Assembly: GCF_017591425.1 (NCBI RefSeq)
Contig: NW_024466459.1
Span: 9,734,001 to 9,798,000, forward strand
Length of the DNA stretch: 64,000 nucleotides
DNA from: Ochotona curzoniae
Lineage: Eukaryota; Chordata; Mammalia; Lagomorpha; Ochotonidae
Direction: 5' to 3'
Part shown: piece by piece, positions 54,126-64,000 of the stretch
Position numbering within the stretch: position 1 is the stretch's first letter
Layout: every line of letters starts with the position of its first letter
Position numbers and translations under genes: made by a program
Notes under the pieces: model-generated
What the model was told of the DNA's origin: nothing
What the model saw: only the letters and a program-made list of their open reading frames with translations
The model's database searches: none

Positions 54126-56773
54126 CCAGTCCATCAGGAAACAGCTTTATTGACTTCTGTGCTGGAGATAGGCAGCAAGCTCAGGCCTCCTCTCAGGTGG
54201 CCAGGGACGTAGTTGACCAAGCTTGCTGTGTGCAAGCAGCAGGTCTGGCCACCTCGTCATGAGGAAGGTACCCAGACCCCATAGAACTCCGTGCAATCAT
54301 CGCTGTGAGTCCCCCAGGCTAGAGGAAAGGGGATGGCCCAGCTCCCTTCTGCAGCCTGAGAGCCATTTTCAGGTGCCTTGTTTGGGAACTTGACCCTTAG
54401 GCAGGCTAGTCTCAGTCTTTCACTTTCTGTGCCCACCACTTCCCCTCTGGACTGACTTCTCAATAGGTGGTAGATGACCTTGACCTCCCCACCCATCCCA
54501 GGGGCAGAACATGGGGAGGCCAGGTTGCAGTTACCAAAGGCGTCCTGGGCCCCATGTGGCTAGAACAGCTTTGTGCCTAAAGGCCTGGCACGGGGCCCTC
54601 TGCCACCTTCCAGCAGTGCCTCCCCAGCCTGCCACCTGCCCATCTCTAAGCCTATAGCCACCAGCAAGGGGCCGTGCGGTCAGGAGCCGCAGACAGGAGG
54701 CTGTGGTGCACAGGCGGGCTTGCTGCTTTGGCAGGGAGTTTGGTTAGAAGTGCTCACTCCCTGCTAGAGCTGGTCTGTCCTTGGGGGCATTTGGGTAGCA
54801 TGGCTGGAGGCCCCCCAAGTTTAAATCTGGCTCCACAGGGACACTTGTCCCTGCAGACAGGCTGGGCTGGCACCCTCTGCTGTTCCTACCTCCACTGATC
54901 CCAGTGGCTCACCTGTAAACCCGAAACCATGACCGAACTTGCCCAGTCTCATGGCTGGGTGTGTCTGATGTGCAGGACTGGCAAGCACTGTCTGGTGATG
55001 CCCAGCTATGGGGGAAGGACTTTCTCCCTGTGCCCTCAGCCCCACTGGCCACTGGTGATGAGAGGGGAAAGTGGCCTCCTATGACTGCTGGTAGGGCAGG
55101 CAGCAGATGCACATGGAGCAGGGAGCCCAGACTGTCAGCAGGAGGGTCCCTGCTTGGCATAGGCAATGTGGTCACCTCCTGCCAATCTGTCCCCTGGCTC
55201 AGAGGTGGCGGGAAGTGTAGCCACCAGACTCCACTGCTGTGTGTGGCGCCAGATTGTCACATCAATCACCCTGGCTCGCTGATGCTAATAAATTTGCCTC
55301 CAAAAATTTGGGTTGGCGCCTGGGGTGGCAGGATGATTTAATTTGTTTTGTCCTTAAGCAATGGGGAACGTAATTGGAGAAGGGAAAGTGCAGATGTTTT
55401 AATTGAGTTTTCAGCAAACAGCCAGGCAGCGGCCGGCAGGGAGGCCACCAGCCCGGTCTTTGTCACTTTAGGCCTCAGTGCACTGTGGTGCCTGGCTCTG
55501 CCCACCTGGGGCAGGGCCTCGTGAGAAGCCTGAAGTAGCAGATGCGCAAGGGGCATTTCTCAGACAGATGGGAAACAGGGCTACGCAGGGATACACTGTG
55601 GCGACTGCCGAGGCATGACCACTGGGGCGGGGGTACTGCAAGCTCCCAGCACCCTGGGCCTCCAGCATTGCTGCCCTGGGCCAGCCAGGCTCCTAGACGG
55701 TGAGCAGCAGGGCTAGGGGGAGAGGCAGGTACGCTCGTGAGGGCTGAGCAAGGCACTGAAATCAAAGGGGGCAGGGGCCTGAGACCCAACCCTACCCTAG
55801 AGACGCAGCCACAGTGAGCTGCTGTGGACTCTTGCACAGACTGGTCTGGCTCCAGGGACAAGCCAGGGAGGACCTCCGGGCACGAAGCAGGAAAAGGCAC
55901 ATTGAGTCTCCAGCGACCCCGACCCCCTGCAGGGCATGCAGGATCGTGTGGGGAGTGGCTGGGGCCTGGCCTCCCTCTCAGGGAGGGGCAGTGGGTGGCC
56001 CTTCCTGGACCCGTGACTCCCTGGCAGATGGAGTGTGAAGCATGCAAGTACTGGGTAGGCATGGCCCAGCTCCCGAGGGAACCGTCCCCAGTGTTGGGGC
56101 AGCAGCTGCTGTGTCCCTGTGGAAGGAACTGTCCATGCAGTCTGCCTTCCACAACAAGGGCCCTCGTGGTCCTGCTGCCAATCAGCACTTCCTGTCCCTA
56201 TCACTGAGGTGGCCAGGCCCTCCCCTAGCAGCGTCACTTAGTGACTCCCAGGCCTGGAAGACTGGGTAGGGGTGTGGGGGGCAGGGATGGGCTTCTGGGG
56301 GGGCGGTGGGGAGGAGCAGGGCACAGGCAGCAGCCACTCAGGGAGGAGATCGCCCAGACACACTTCTGGGCATAGAGGGGAGCAGGAGGGACCTAGGGGT
56401 GTGGCATAAATAGCAGCGGTGCCAGCACCGCGTGGTCCATCGTGCAGAGAAGGGAGCGCAGCTCAGGGGGGAGAGGAGTACATGGAACAGGAGCAGGGAC
56501 TGCAGTACCAAGTCCAGGAACCGGGCACAGCACCTGCCAGCGCTGACGGGGCGGGCTGGGGATGGGACCTGGGAGGGACCCATCCCAGCACTGAGGCCAG
56601 CCACAGGCTCAGCAAAGTCTTCGTCGGGGAGGGTCCCCTCAGGTCCAGCCTTGCCTGCCCACCAACACCCAGGATGGGGTGAGGAGGCGACTCCTTTGCA
56701 GCTCTGCAGGTTGGCGCTGCGTGGGGCTGAGTCCCCGACCCTTCCGTCACCAGATACCTCCTCCTGCCGTCTG
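54126..56773 (-). other. TMEM104: probable TMEM104 3' UTR
   Basis: Sequence downstream of the TMEM104 stop on the minus strand. A minus-strand AATAAA (TTTATT on plus) lies at 54146-54151 and is the best candidate 3' end, giving a UTR of about 2.6 kb. Closer minus-strand signals were not seen. Open frames inside it are unrelated and short. Confidence 0.45.
54146..54151 (-). terminator. TMEM104: candidate TMEM104 polyadenylation signal
   Basis: TTTATT on the plus strand (AATAAA on minus, context AATAAAGCTGTTTCC). It is in the right orientation and a plausible distance from the stop at 56774. Confidence 0.5.
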
Positions 56774-57534
56774 TCAGAGCTTGGTCTCGCTGAGGACGAT
56801 GTTGGCTGTGACAAAGAAGAAGCAGGAAAAGGCCCAGAACAGCACGAAGCCCACCCAGAAGGTGTGGCGGAAGGGGGACCTGTGCTTGTTGGGGGTCCCG
56901 TGGCCGAAGGCCAGCTGCGCGTCCTTGCGACAGTGGTACACCAGGAAGGCCGGGATGACGTACTGGATGCCAGTGCCCGCATAGGCCCCTGTTATGCCCA
57001 CCAGGGACTCGAGGTCGTGGGTGCAGAAGGCGACCAGCACGGGCGGCACGAGGGTGATGGTGGGGAACACCACGCGGTCCACCACCCAGGGGTAGGTGCC
57101 GCCCTCGCGGTGGAAGAGCGCCTTCCAGTTGTTGCGCAGCGTCACAGCGATGATGGGGAAGTTGGTGCTGATGGTGAACACAGGGAAGAGGCCCAAGAAG
57201 AAGCGGGCGGCGGCCAGGCTCACGACGTCGCAGCGCGCGAAGTTGAGCGTGTACATGTCCAGGAGGCTGTCGCCGCGGAAGCAGAAGATGGCGGTGAAGG
57301 AGAGCAGGCCGTAGAAGGCCAGGATGAGCACGTAGTCCAGGAACACGAGGCGCGTGAGGTGGCGCTTCGATGAGATCGGGGTGACGAGGGACGGCAGGGA
57401 GTGCTGGCACATGAAGGAGTAGACGCACACCCCGAACAGGTTCCGGAGTCCTGACAAGTCGGCCAGGGGCGGGTGGCCCTCACCCTGCCCGTGCCCGATG
57501 CGGACCAGCGCCAGCACGATCATGATGGCAAAGG
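56774..57534 (-). CDS. TMEM104: TMEM104, last coding exon (C-terminal half)
   Basis: On the minus strand an acceptor (CTGTCTTTGCAG, plus-strand 57535-57546) opens into an exon that begins with the last two bases of a codon. It encodes about 253 residues, from AFAIMIVLALVRIGHGQGEG to the ending LSETKL and TGA (plus-strand TCA at 56774-56776). TMEM104 is a roughly 496-residue multi-pass membrane protein of the amino acid/polyamine transporter 2-like group; its substrate is not established. The exon carries about six hydrophobic spans, for example LVFLDYVLILAFYGLLSFTA, FFLGLFPVFTISTNFPIIAV and FWVGFVLFWAFSCFFFVTA. The preceding exon (expected to end in ...LMRWI) is not in the window, so its donor lies beyond 64000. 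The long plus-strand open frame across this exon is only its antisense shadow. Confidence 0.93.
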
Positions 57535-60500
57535 CTGCAAAGACAGAGGAGACATCAGCCATGGGGATGGGGAGGGGGGAAGGGGGACGGGCCTCCCTCC
57601 TAGGGCCTGCAGCCCAAGGAAGAGCAGCAGGACAGTCAGACCCACACTCCCCCTCACCCCAGGCAGGTCCACAGGAGCCAGGCCTTACAGATGCCTGCAC
57701 CCCCAACCCAGCAATGCTCTCCGGGTCCTTCTCCCACATCAAGAGCAGCAGACCCCGGGCGAGGCCCAGGGCAGGGCAGCCCAGCCTGTTTCGGCCAGGC
57801 CTGGCCCCAGCAGCTCCCTCCTTGGGCCACTGGGGCACTGGGAGGCTCCATCCGGCACGGAGCTGGCCTGGTCAGGGTTCTATTTGATGCTCTCCCTGCA
57901 CTGGTTTAAAGCCTGTGATGGGGGCTGCTGGGAGGGGAGGGATATTTGGTGGAGTTGGGGGCAGGGGAGGTGACCCCTTGGGCTGAGGGCAAGCAGGCAG
58001 TAATGGGGAAGTTGGGTGTTCTGGGGTCCAGAGCAGGGGGACCCCCGAGTCCTTGAGCTGTTGGCACCATGCCGCTCCTCACAGGAAGGGACAGAGGACT
58101 AGCTAAAGAGGCAGCCTTCTGAGGACAGGTGTCCCATGTCCTGAATGCCAGGTCCCTGCAGACGGGGCCAAGCCGAGCGGCCACACACGACAGGCTGCTG
58201 CACCCCGCAGCACCCAGTGGGAGCCATGCAGCATTCCTGATGCTCTGGGGAAATGGCGCTTCTAGATCTTTCTGGATCTGGCAGGCTCCTGGTGTTAGCT
58301 ATTCAGATGACCTGAAACTGCCATGGCAGAAGGCACTGGTGTCCTTGTCTCCACTCTGGAGTTTGTGACCCGCCCCCCAGCTGTCTGTGCTCAGAACAGC
58401 TGCGACAGCCTGTGTCCCGTCAGGTACCGAGGCAAGGACACGCAGTGCCTCTCGGTGTAATGCAGGCAGGCATGAAAGCAGCCGCTGGTGGGGTGTGCCA
58501 GAGCGTTCAGCTCTGGGCTGTCCTCAGGGTGACAAGGACCCCTCAGATTGCTCCCTCAGGCCATGGCATACTCCTTGGCTTCTAGAAACTTCTCCCCGGA
58601 CCCACGGAGGCCAGGTCAGTGTCTTCCCTCAGAGACTCCAGGGAGAGCAGGGACAGAATCTTCCTGTGTGACTTCAATCAGAAACCCGACACTGTTGGGG
58701 ACAGGGAGGGGAGGAGAGGAGGAAGGAGAGGACCAGCCTGTGACAATGGCCAATAAAGACCATGATTTGTCTCTGCCTCTCACACCTGCTCTATCCCTGC
58801 TCCTTCTGACCCCAGGGCCCTGATGCACTACAGGGAAACTAAAGGCTAGACAGGCTGGGGCAGATTCACCTGTGAGCCACCAAGAAGGTTCTGGACCAGA
58901 GGATAACAAGGCTGAGCAGGCAGGATCTGGCTTGGGACTGGGGCCCCTGGGGCTGCTGGGTGGAGAGATAATCAGGAAGCCACAAGCGAGCAGGTTGACC
59001 ACCTGGGTGGTGGGGCCACCAGGTCGGGACAAAGGGCAGCGGCTGCTGTAAGGCACGACTGGCACCCTGCTGGGTTCCTACTGCCCGGGTGTCACCTCGT
59101 GTCACCTTATGACCCAGGGCTGCTCGCTGGGCAGCCAGGCCGGCACGGACTTGGAAACAGGCCAGTGGAGACATCCTCTAGGTGTCTGAGCTCAACAAGC
59201 TAAGCGGGCTTCTCTTTTCATCTTTCTCCCAGCCTCTAGGCCCCAGCAAGTTGTGAGAGATGGAGACGGGGCCTGGCCGGTTGGCCGGCTAGCTCTGAGG
59301 CAAGTGGTCTGCGCAGTTCTGAGCGGGGCAGCTCCTTATCCTAAACCGTGCCCAAGAAAATGAAACTAGACAAAGCATACCTGCCCCAGCACCCTAGCTG
59401 CTAGAGGGGGCCTCCATGCGGCTGCATCTTTATATCAGTGATGATGTGGGACATTTTTGAGAAATTTCAACCTGGCCTATGAAACCAGTTTCGTACGTGG
59501 CTAGAGGGCAGTGTGGGAATTGGGGGTGGGGTTCTACCTTCCTCATCACACCTGGCTGTGTGGTTCAGCAGCACAGAAATGCCACCAGTTTTGGGGGTGA
59601 GAGAATCAGTGTCACGTGTCAAGCAGAGTCACTCAATCTGGCGCCTGCTCTGCGCATGCCAGGCCCACACCCGTCCAGGAGAGGCCAGACCTGGGCCTGC
59701 CCTTGAGGCCACTTCCCTGAAGACACGGTCTAGCCAACTCCAGCAGGGCAAAGCCCCTTGTGTCTCCCTCATCACAAAGACCTGAGGCAGGTGCTGGCCA
59801 GGCCCTCGGGAGTCATGGGGCAAAAGTCTCCAAACTGGCAAGTTCAAGAGCAACCACTGCTACCCTAAAGCTGGCTCTGATGGAGACTTGGACTGTAGGG
59901 AATCTGCAGGGTTCTGGGGTTGCAGGACACGGGGCCTACCCCCTCTGCCCACTGGGGCCCTGCCCTGTCCCTGTGGCCATGGCCCTGCGATCGCAGTTCC
60001 TCCCTGTCACTGACTATGGGAGGAGAAGAGTTTAACGGCTGTCTCCTAGATGGATGTTCCTGTCCCCGGGAGACAGCTGCTCCCCAAACTCATTAGGTAG
60101 GACCATCGATCAAGGCAAAATGAGGATGATAGGCTGGGAGTGACAGAAACCGCCGGGAAGCATGGCACAGCGCAGGGCTGAGGGCTCAGCCCGGGGTCTG
60201 GGCTGCACCACCACAGCTCTCACCCATTTCACTGAGGGAGGACATCCAGGACCTCAATGGGCACGTGCAGGGGTCTGCCTAGGGCCAGCCAGACTCTCGG
60301 AGCCCCCGTAGGACGTGCTCAGGGAACCTGTCTCCGCCTCCACTGGCTGCTGCGGAAGTCATGCTTCCAAGGGTGGGAAGCAGCAAGGAGCCAGGGCAGA
60401 TTCAGAGGGAGCAGGTGAGGGCCTGAGAGCGTTTCACATGGCCACCAGGGCCTGGGCTGTGAGGTGCTGAGGTTATGTGAGACCCACACGTTCAACCAGG

Positions 60501-61687
60501 CCCATTCATCTAGTCAACAACGAGGTCCCAAGTCTGCTGCATGCGGCCAGTGCTCTGGCTGTCTGGAGAGTACAGTGGGGACAGACACAGGTCCTGTCCT
60601 GATGCCCACAGTCCAGGGGGACCAACAGGGGAGACTGAGTGACAGAGCACAGGAAAGCGCTGGTCTGTGGCTACATTCGCCGGAGGGGGGATGATAAGAC
60701 CCCTTTGGTGGGAAGTGCCCAAGGATGTGGGCAGTTCACAGGGAGGAGTCGGGTTAGAGTGGAAACAGAAGGGCCTCTGGGCCGGTGACAAGGAGTCAGG
60801 TGCACCCAGGGGTGACCAACAGGTGGAATGGCTCTCACTTCTGGGATGCGCACACACAGAATCAAGTACTACAAGCTGCACCCACTCCCCTCCAGAGTTC
60901 ACTCACCAGGAGACGCAGCCAGTGCTCCCCTCCCGCTTCTCCCCATCAGCACACCCAGCTCCTTGGGCGTGAGAAAGGCAGGTGTGGAACATGAGTGCTT
61001 CTCACACCCTGCGAGCTGAGAAGCAAATGCGCATGGAGCCTGAGCCTGGAGCAGCTAATGTAGAGAAGGCGTCTGGCCCAGCGATTCAATGAGGGGCAGA
61101 ACTCACGCCAGGATGGCTCACATCCCTCCTAGTAGGGCCTGTCGGGGCCAGCTGGGCACAGCTCCGATGATTTGTGTTAATAGCAGGAGCCAAATGTGGT
61201 GGTATCACTTGGAGCAATGTGGGTGATACTTCACGCCGAGATGCGTTCTCACTACAATCAACGAGTCAGGAGTGTCTCAGAGCACAGAGGGGGACAGCCT
61301 CAGGCCTCCTTTCTTTGACCAACAGGAGAAGTCAGGACGTCCCCCGCAGGCAGCGCCTGTCTGTCCTCACCACACCTGTCCTTGGAAGAGAGAGGGGAGC
61401 CCCCACCGCTCTGAACACCCGTGGGAGGCACAGGCGAGACTGTTCACACCTCCCTCGACGCTATCCTGCCTGACCTCATACTGGGGAAGGCGATGGGGTC
61501 TTAGGGTCAGGTGAAGCCTCAAATGGGCCAGGACCTTGCAGGAGGCACAGGGGGCTGGTTGTTGGGGCCCCATAGTATGTGAGCAGGTACCTGAGGTTTG
61601 GGTCCGGGACTAAATGCTCACTTGTGTAGGCTCCAGTACATGCTCTTCTCATGTTGTGATGTGTGTGGGGCCTTCAAGAGATTCATG

Positions 61688-61996
61688 AGAGAGGCTGACA
61701 TTGTGGTAGTGCCAGCTAAGCCACCACCTGCAATGCCAATATCCCATACGGACATCAGGTTGGAGACCTAGCTACTCCATTTCCGATTCAGTTCCCACTG
61801 GTGTGCCTAGCAAAAGCAGTGAAAGATGACCCAAGCGCCAGGGCCCCCTGCACACACGGGAGTCCTGGAAGAAGCTCTGGGCTCTTGGCTTTGGCCTGGC
61901 ACAGTCCCAGCTGTTGCGGTTATCTGGGGACTGAACAAGCTGATGGAAAATTCATCTTTCTTCCATAACTCTGCCTTTCAAATAAAAAATTTACAA
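61688..61996 (+). repeat. CSINE
   Basis: 'gaggctgacattgtggtagtgccagctaagcc', 'gcaatgccaatatcccatacgg', 'gaagaagctctgggctcttggctttggcctggcacagtcccagctgttgcgg', 'aactctgcctttcaaataaaaaattt'. Antisense to TMEM104. Confidence 0.88.
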
Positions 61997-62105
61997 TTTT
62001 ATGGAAAATGTGTTTTATGAAAAAACCCATGCATAAATCTCAAAGACAATATTGGCACCCGGTTCTTTTCTATGGACTTTTGGAAGTATGGTCTCTGTGT
62101 TTTGC
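61993..62105. repeat. MITE-like fragment, related to 8512-8630
   Basis: 'ttttatggaaaatgtgttttatgaaaaaacccatgcata' at the left and 'ttcttttctatggacttttggaag' at the right resemble the inverted ends of the element at 8512, directly after a CSINE tail. Confidence 0.4.
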
Positions 62106-64000
62106 TTTCTTGCATGGTTTCTGGCTCAGAACTCCTCCCCTCCCCCCACTCCCCTATAGAAACCAGCACGTGTCTCCCTCGAGGAGGTCAGAAAAGCTCT
62201 TGGACCTTTCCTTGGCTGCGTTGAAGCTGGCTAAAAAGAAATCACTCTGATAGCTCAGAGGACCCCCGTTTCAGAGACGGTCCCGCCCCAGCCCCGGGGG
62301 AGGGCTGAGTGTAGCACGAGGCTGAGGAGGCTGGCAAGGTCCCTGGTCCCTCAGCACTGGTCACAGACCTTGGCTCAGTCCTGTTTCCACACACCTGTCT
62401 ATACTTCCATCACACTTATGCAACGAAACCTCCACAGCCACCCGAGAGGACAGGGTTTGGGGAACTCAGGCTGAGCTCACGAAGGCTGCAGGAAGGTCAC
62501 CACGAGCTCCCCGGGGCGGGGTTCCTGGGGACAGCCGCTCACGGAGCCCTGCCGCTCTTCACTGGCTGCTTCTCCGTGTCCTTGACAAACTCCCTCATGA
62601 CCCAATGAAAAACCCGGCTGCTGTCCTGAGCTCTGTGAACTGCTCCTGTGAATAGAGCTCTCCGGACCTGAGGAGAGGTTTGTGGGAGCCCTGATGTGTA
62701 AGCCCATCAGTCGGAAGCTCTGGACTGTCCAAGGCCTGGGGGTTCACAGGTGACCCCTCTCCTGGACGAATCTGGCTGCTGTCAGGACACATCCCAGGGA
62801 CATCTGACCCTGTGCTGGCCAGTCTTGGAGGACCTGGGCGAGGAGGCTGCAGGCATGGGGGACCCAGGATACATTGCTTGCACCTGCTCTGTGAATTGGA
62901 AGTTCCTGAGGCTAAGCCATTCTCCCCATCCCAGCAACTGGAGGATTCCATGGGACCTGTGCGAGTTCCCACCTTCCTAGGTCACTCTCCAGGGGCCAGG
63001 GAGGAGCTCAAGCCACCCCAGAAGACAGGACACTCCGGGTCTCTATCCAGGAGGCACCTCCCCCACCACACACACCTGTACCTGTCTGGTCCCTGGTCAG
63101 ATCCTTATCTCAGTCCCATAGCCGCTCTGTGCATGCGCCCTCCCTGACCTGGCCAGCTGCCCGCCCTGGGAGCTCTCTTGAGGGTCCTCGCCCTGCCTAC
63201 TCTTGCCAGGATGCAGAGAAGGGCGCAGGGCTGGGTTCTGGCTTCACCTCGCTGAGTTCCCAGGGAGCCCCGAGGGGCAGGGGAGAGATTGGCAGGTGGG
63301 GCGGACTTCCACCTTTGGAGGCAGCCAACTTGTCCTCGGGTCTGGCGGGTGGCACCTCCCAGCAATCCCTTCTTGGTGACTGGCAACCTGCAGCTCAGCC
63401 AGCGACACTCTTTCTGGAAGGCTGCTGCTTCTTCCTCTCCAGCGGCCAGCTGGATGCAGAGAGAGGGTGTGAGGGACAATGGGTGGTCCAGGCCACACCC
63501 TGCTCAGAGGGGCTGCCAAGAGGCCCAGCAGTTCTGTGCGGCCCAGTATAGCTACCTGGTCAGTCCTGGCTGATGGGGCAGTGGGGGTGACGGGGGGCAT
63601 AAGGCTGGGCCTTCTCTGACAAAGCTAACTCAGGGTTCACTTTACCCGGGAGCTCTGGAAAACTCAGGTCCTTACATGGACCTCCATGCAAGCTGGACTA
63701 GGAGCTTTCGGTTTTGGAGAGATCTGGACAGAAGCTGAGGGTGAGTAGATGGAGGGACAGTGAGAGGCTGGGAGTGCTGAATGGCAGTGGAGTCCCCAAG
63801 AAGCACTGGGGGAGTGGCAGTGAAGGAATTCGGGTGCTAGGTTGGCCGTGGTGGGCCCAGCATGCAGACCGCAGCTGCAGGTGGGGACTCAGTGGGGCGA
63901 CCCCACAAGGAGCCATCCACTGACATCAGTCCTAGGGCTGGGGACAGGTAGAAACCACAGCACCCTTCTGTTCCTAGGGCACGGTCTCCTCTTAGCGACC

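Larger units (their letters stand above)
57535..64000 (-). other. TMEM104: TMEM104 last intron (partial)
   Basis: No upstream TMEM104 exon was found on the minus strand, consistent with a long final intron. It contains a CSINE at 61688-61996 followed by a MITE-like fragment to about 62105. The rest is unique, moderately GC-rich sequence with no gene that I recognise. Confidence 0.7.

Noticed and set aside
56432..57373. Long plus-strand open frame of 313 codons
   Set aside because: It lies exactly antisense to the TMEM104 exon. Its high-GC third positions keep the opposite frame open, and the protein is low-complexity with no family resemblance.

Overview
This is a piece of a mammalian nuclear genome, almost certainly from a lagomorph and most likely rabbit (Oryctolagus). 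Genes are split by GT-AG introns. The intergenic and intronic DNA is littered with about 20 copies of the tRNA-derived lagomorph C-repeat (CSINE), recognisable by its conserved blocks (e.g. 'cctgggaaagcag', 'tttcaaataaataaatc') in both orientations. The gene order USH1G - FADS6 - FDXR - GRIN2C - TMEM104 is the one I know from human chromosome 17q25.1, read from the opposite strand. It contains no bacterial, phage, plasmid or CRISPR-type system.

Layout. At 1-1092 (+) is the 3' coding part of USH1G (end of the ankyrin region, central region, SAM domain, PDZ ligand), followed by a probable long 3' UTR. From about 4 to 15.3 kb there is repeat-rich intergenic DNA: CSINEs, MIR and L1 fragments, and a mariner-like MITE. 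FADS6 (+) occupies 15407-26853 as six coding exons (342 codons) starting in a CpG-rich promoter; its 7.1-kb intron 2 contains an LTR-like element. FDXR (+) occupies 30704-37022 as twelve exons (489 codons) behind a CCAAT-box and GC-box promoter, ending with AATAAA at 37271. GRIN2C (+) begins with a GC-rich promoter region around 38-40 kb. Its twelve coding exons lie at 43168-52006 (1243 codons), with AATAAA at 52291. TMEM104 (-) enters from the right: its last coding exon is 56774-57534, its probable 3' UTR runs left to about 54.13 kb, and the right-hand 6.5 kb is its last intron. GRIN2C and TMEM104 therefore converge.

The genes do not form one pathway. USH1G is a hair-cell/photoreceptor scaffold, FADS6 an orphan membrane desaturase-like protein, FDXR the mitochondrial adrenodoxin reductase, GRIN2C an NMDA-receptor subunit and TMEM104 a predicted amino-acid-transporter-like membrane protein. 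All coding exons in the window join in frame with consensus splice sites and no disabling change.

I found no previously undescribed biological system. The items most worth a second look are a 74-bp near-perfect second copy of FDXR exon 1 in its own intron 1, a 130-bp tandem duplication upstream of the FDXR promoter, a possible in-frame N-terminal extension of GRIN2C from an upstream exon, a possible intronic polyadenylation site in FDXR, and the absence in rabbit FADS6 of the N-terminal repeat I remember from human.
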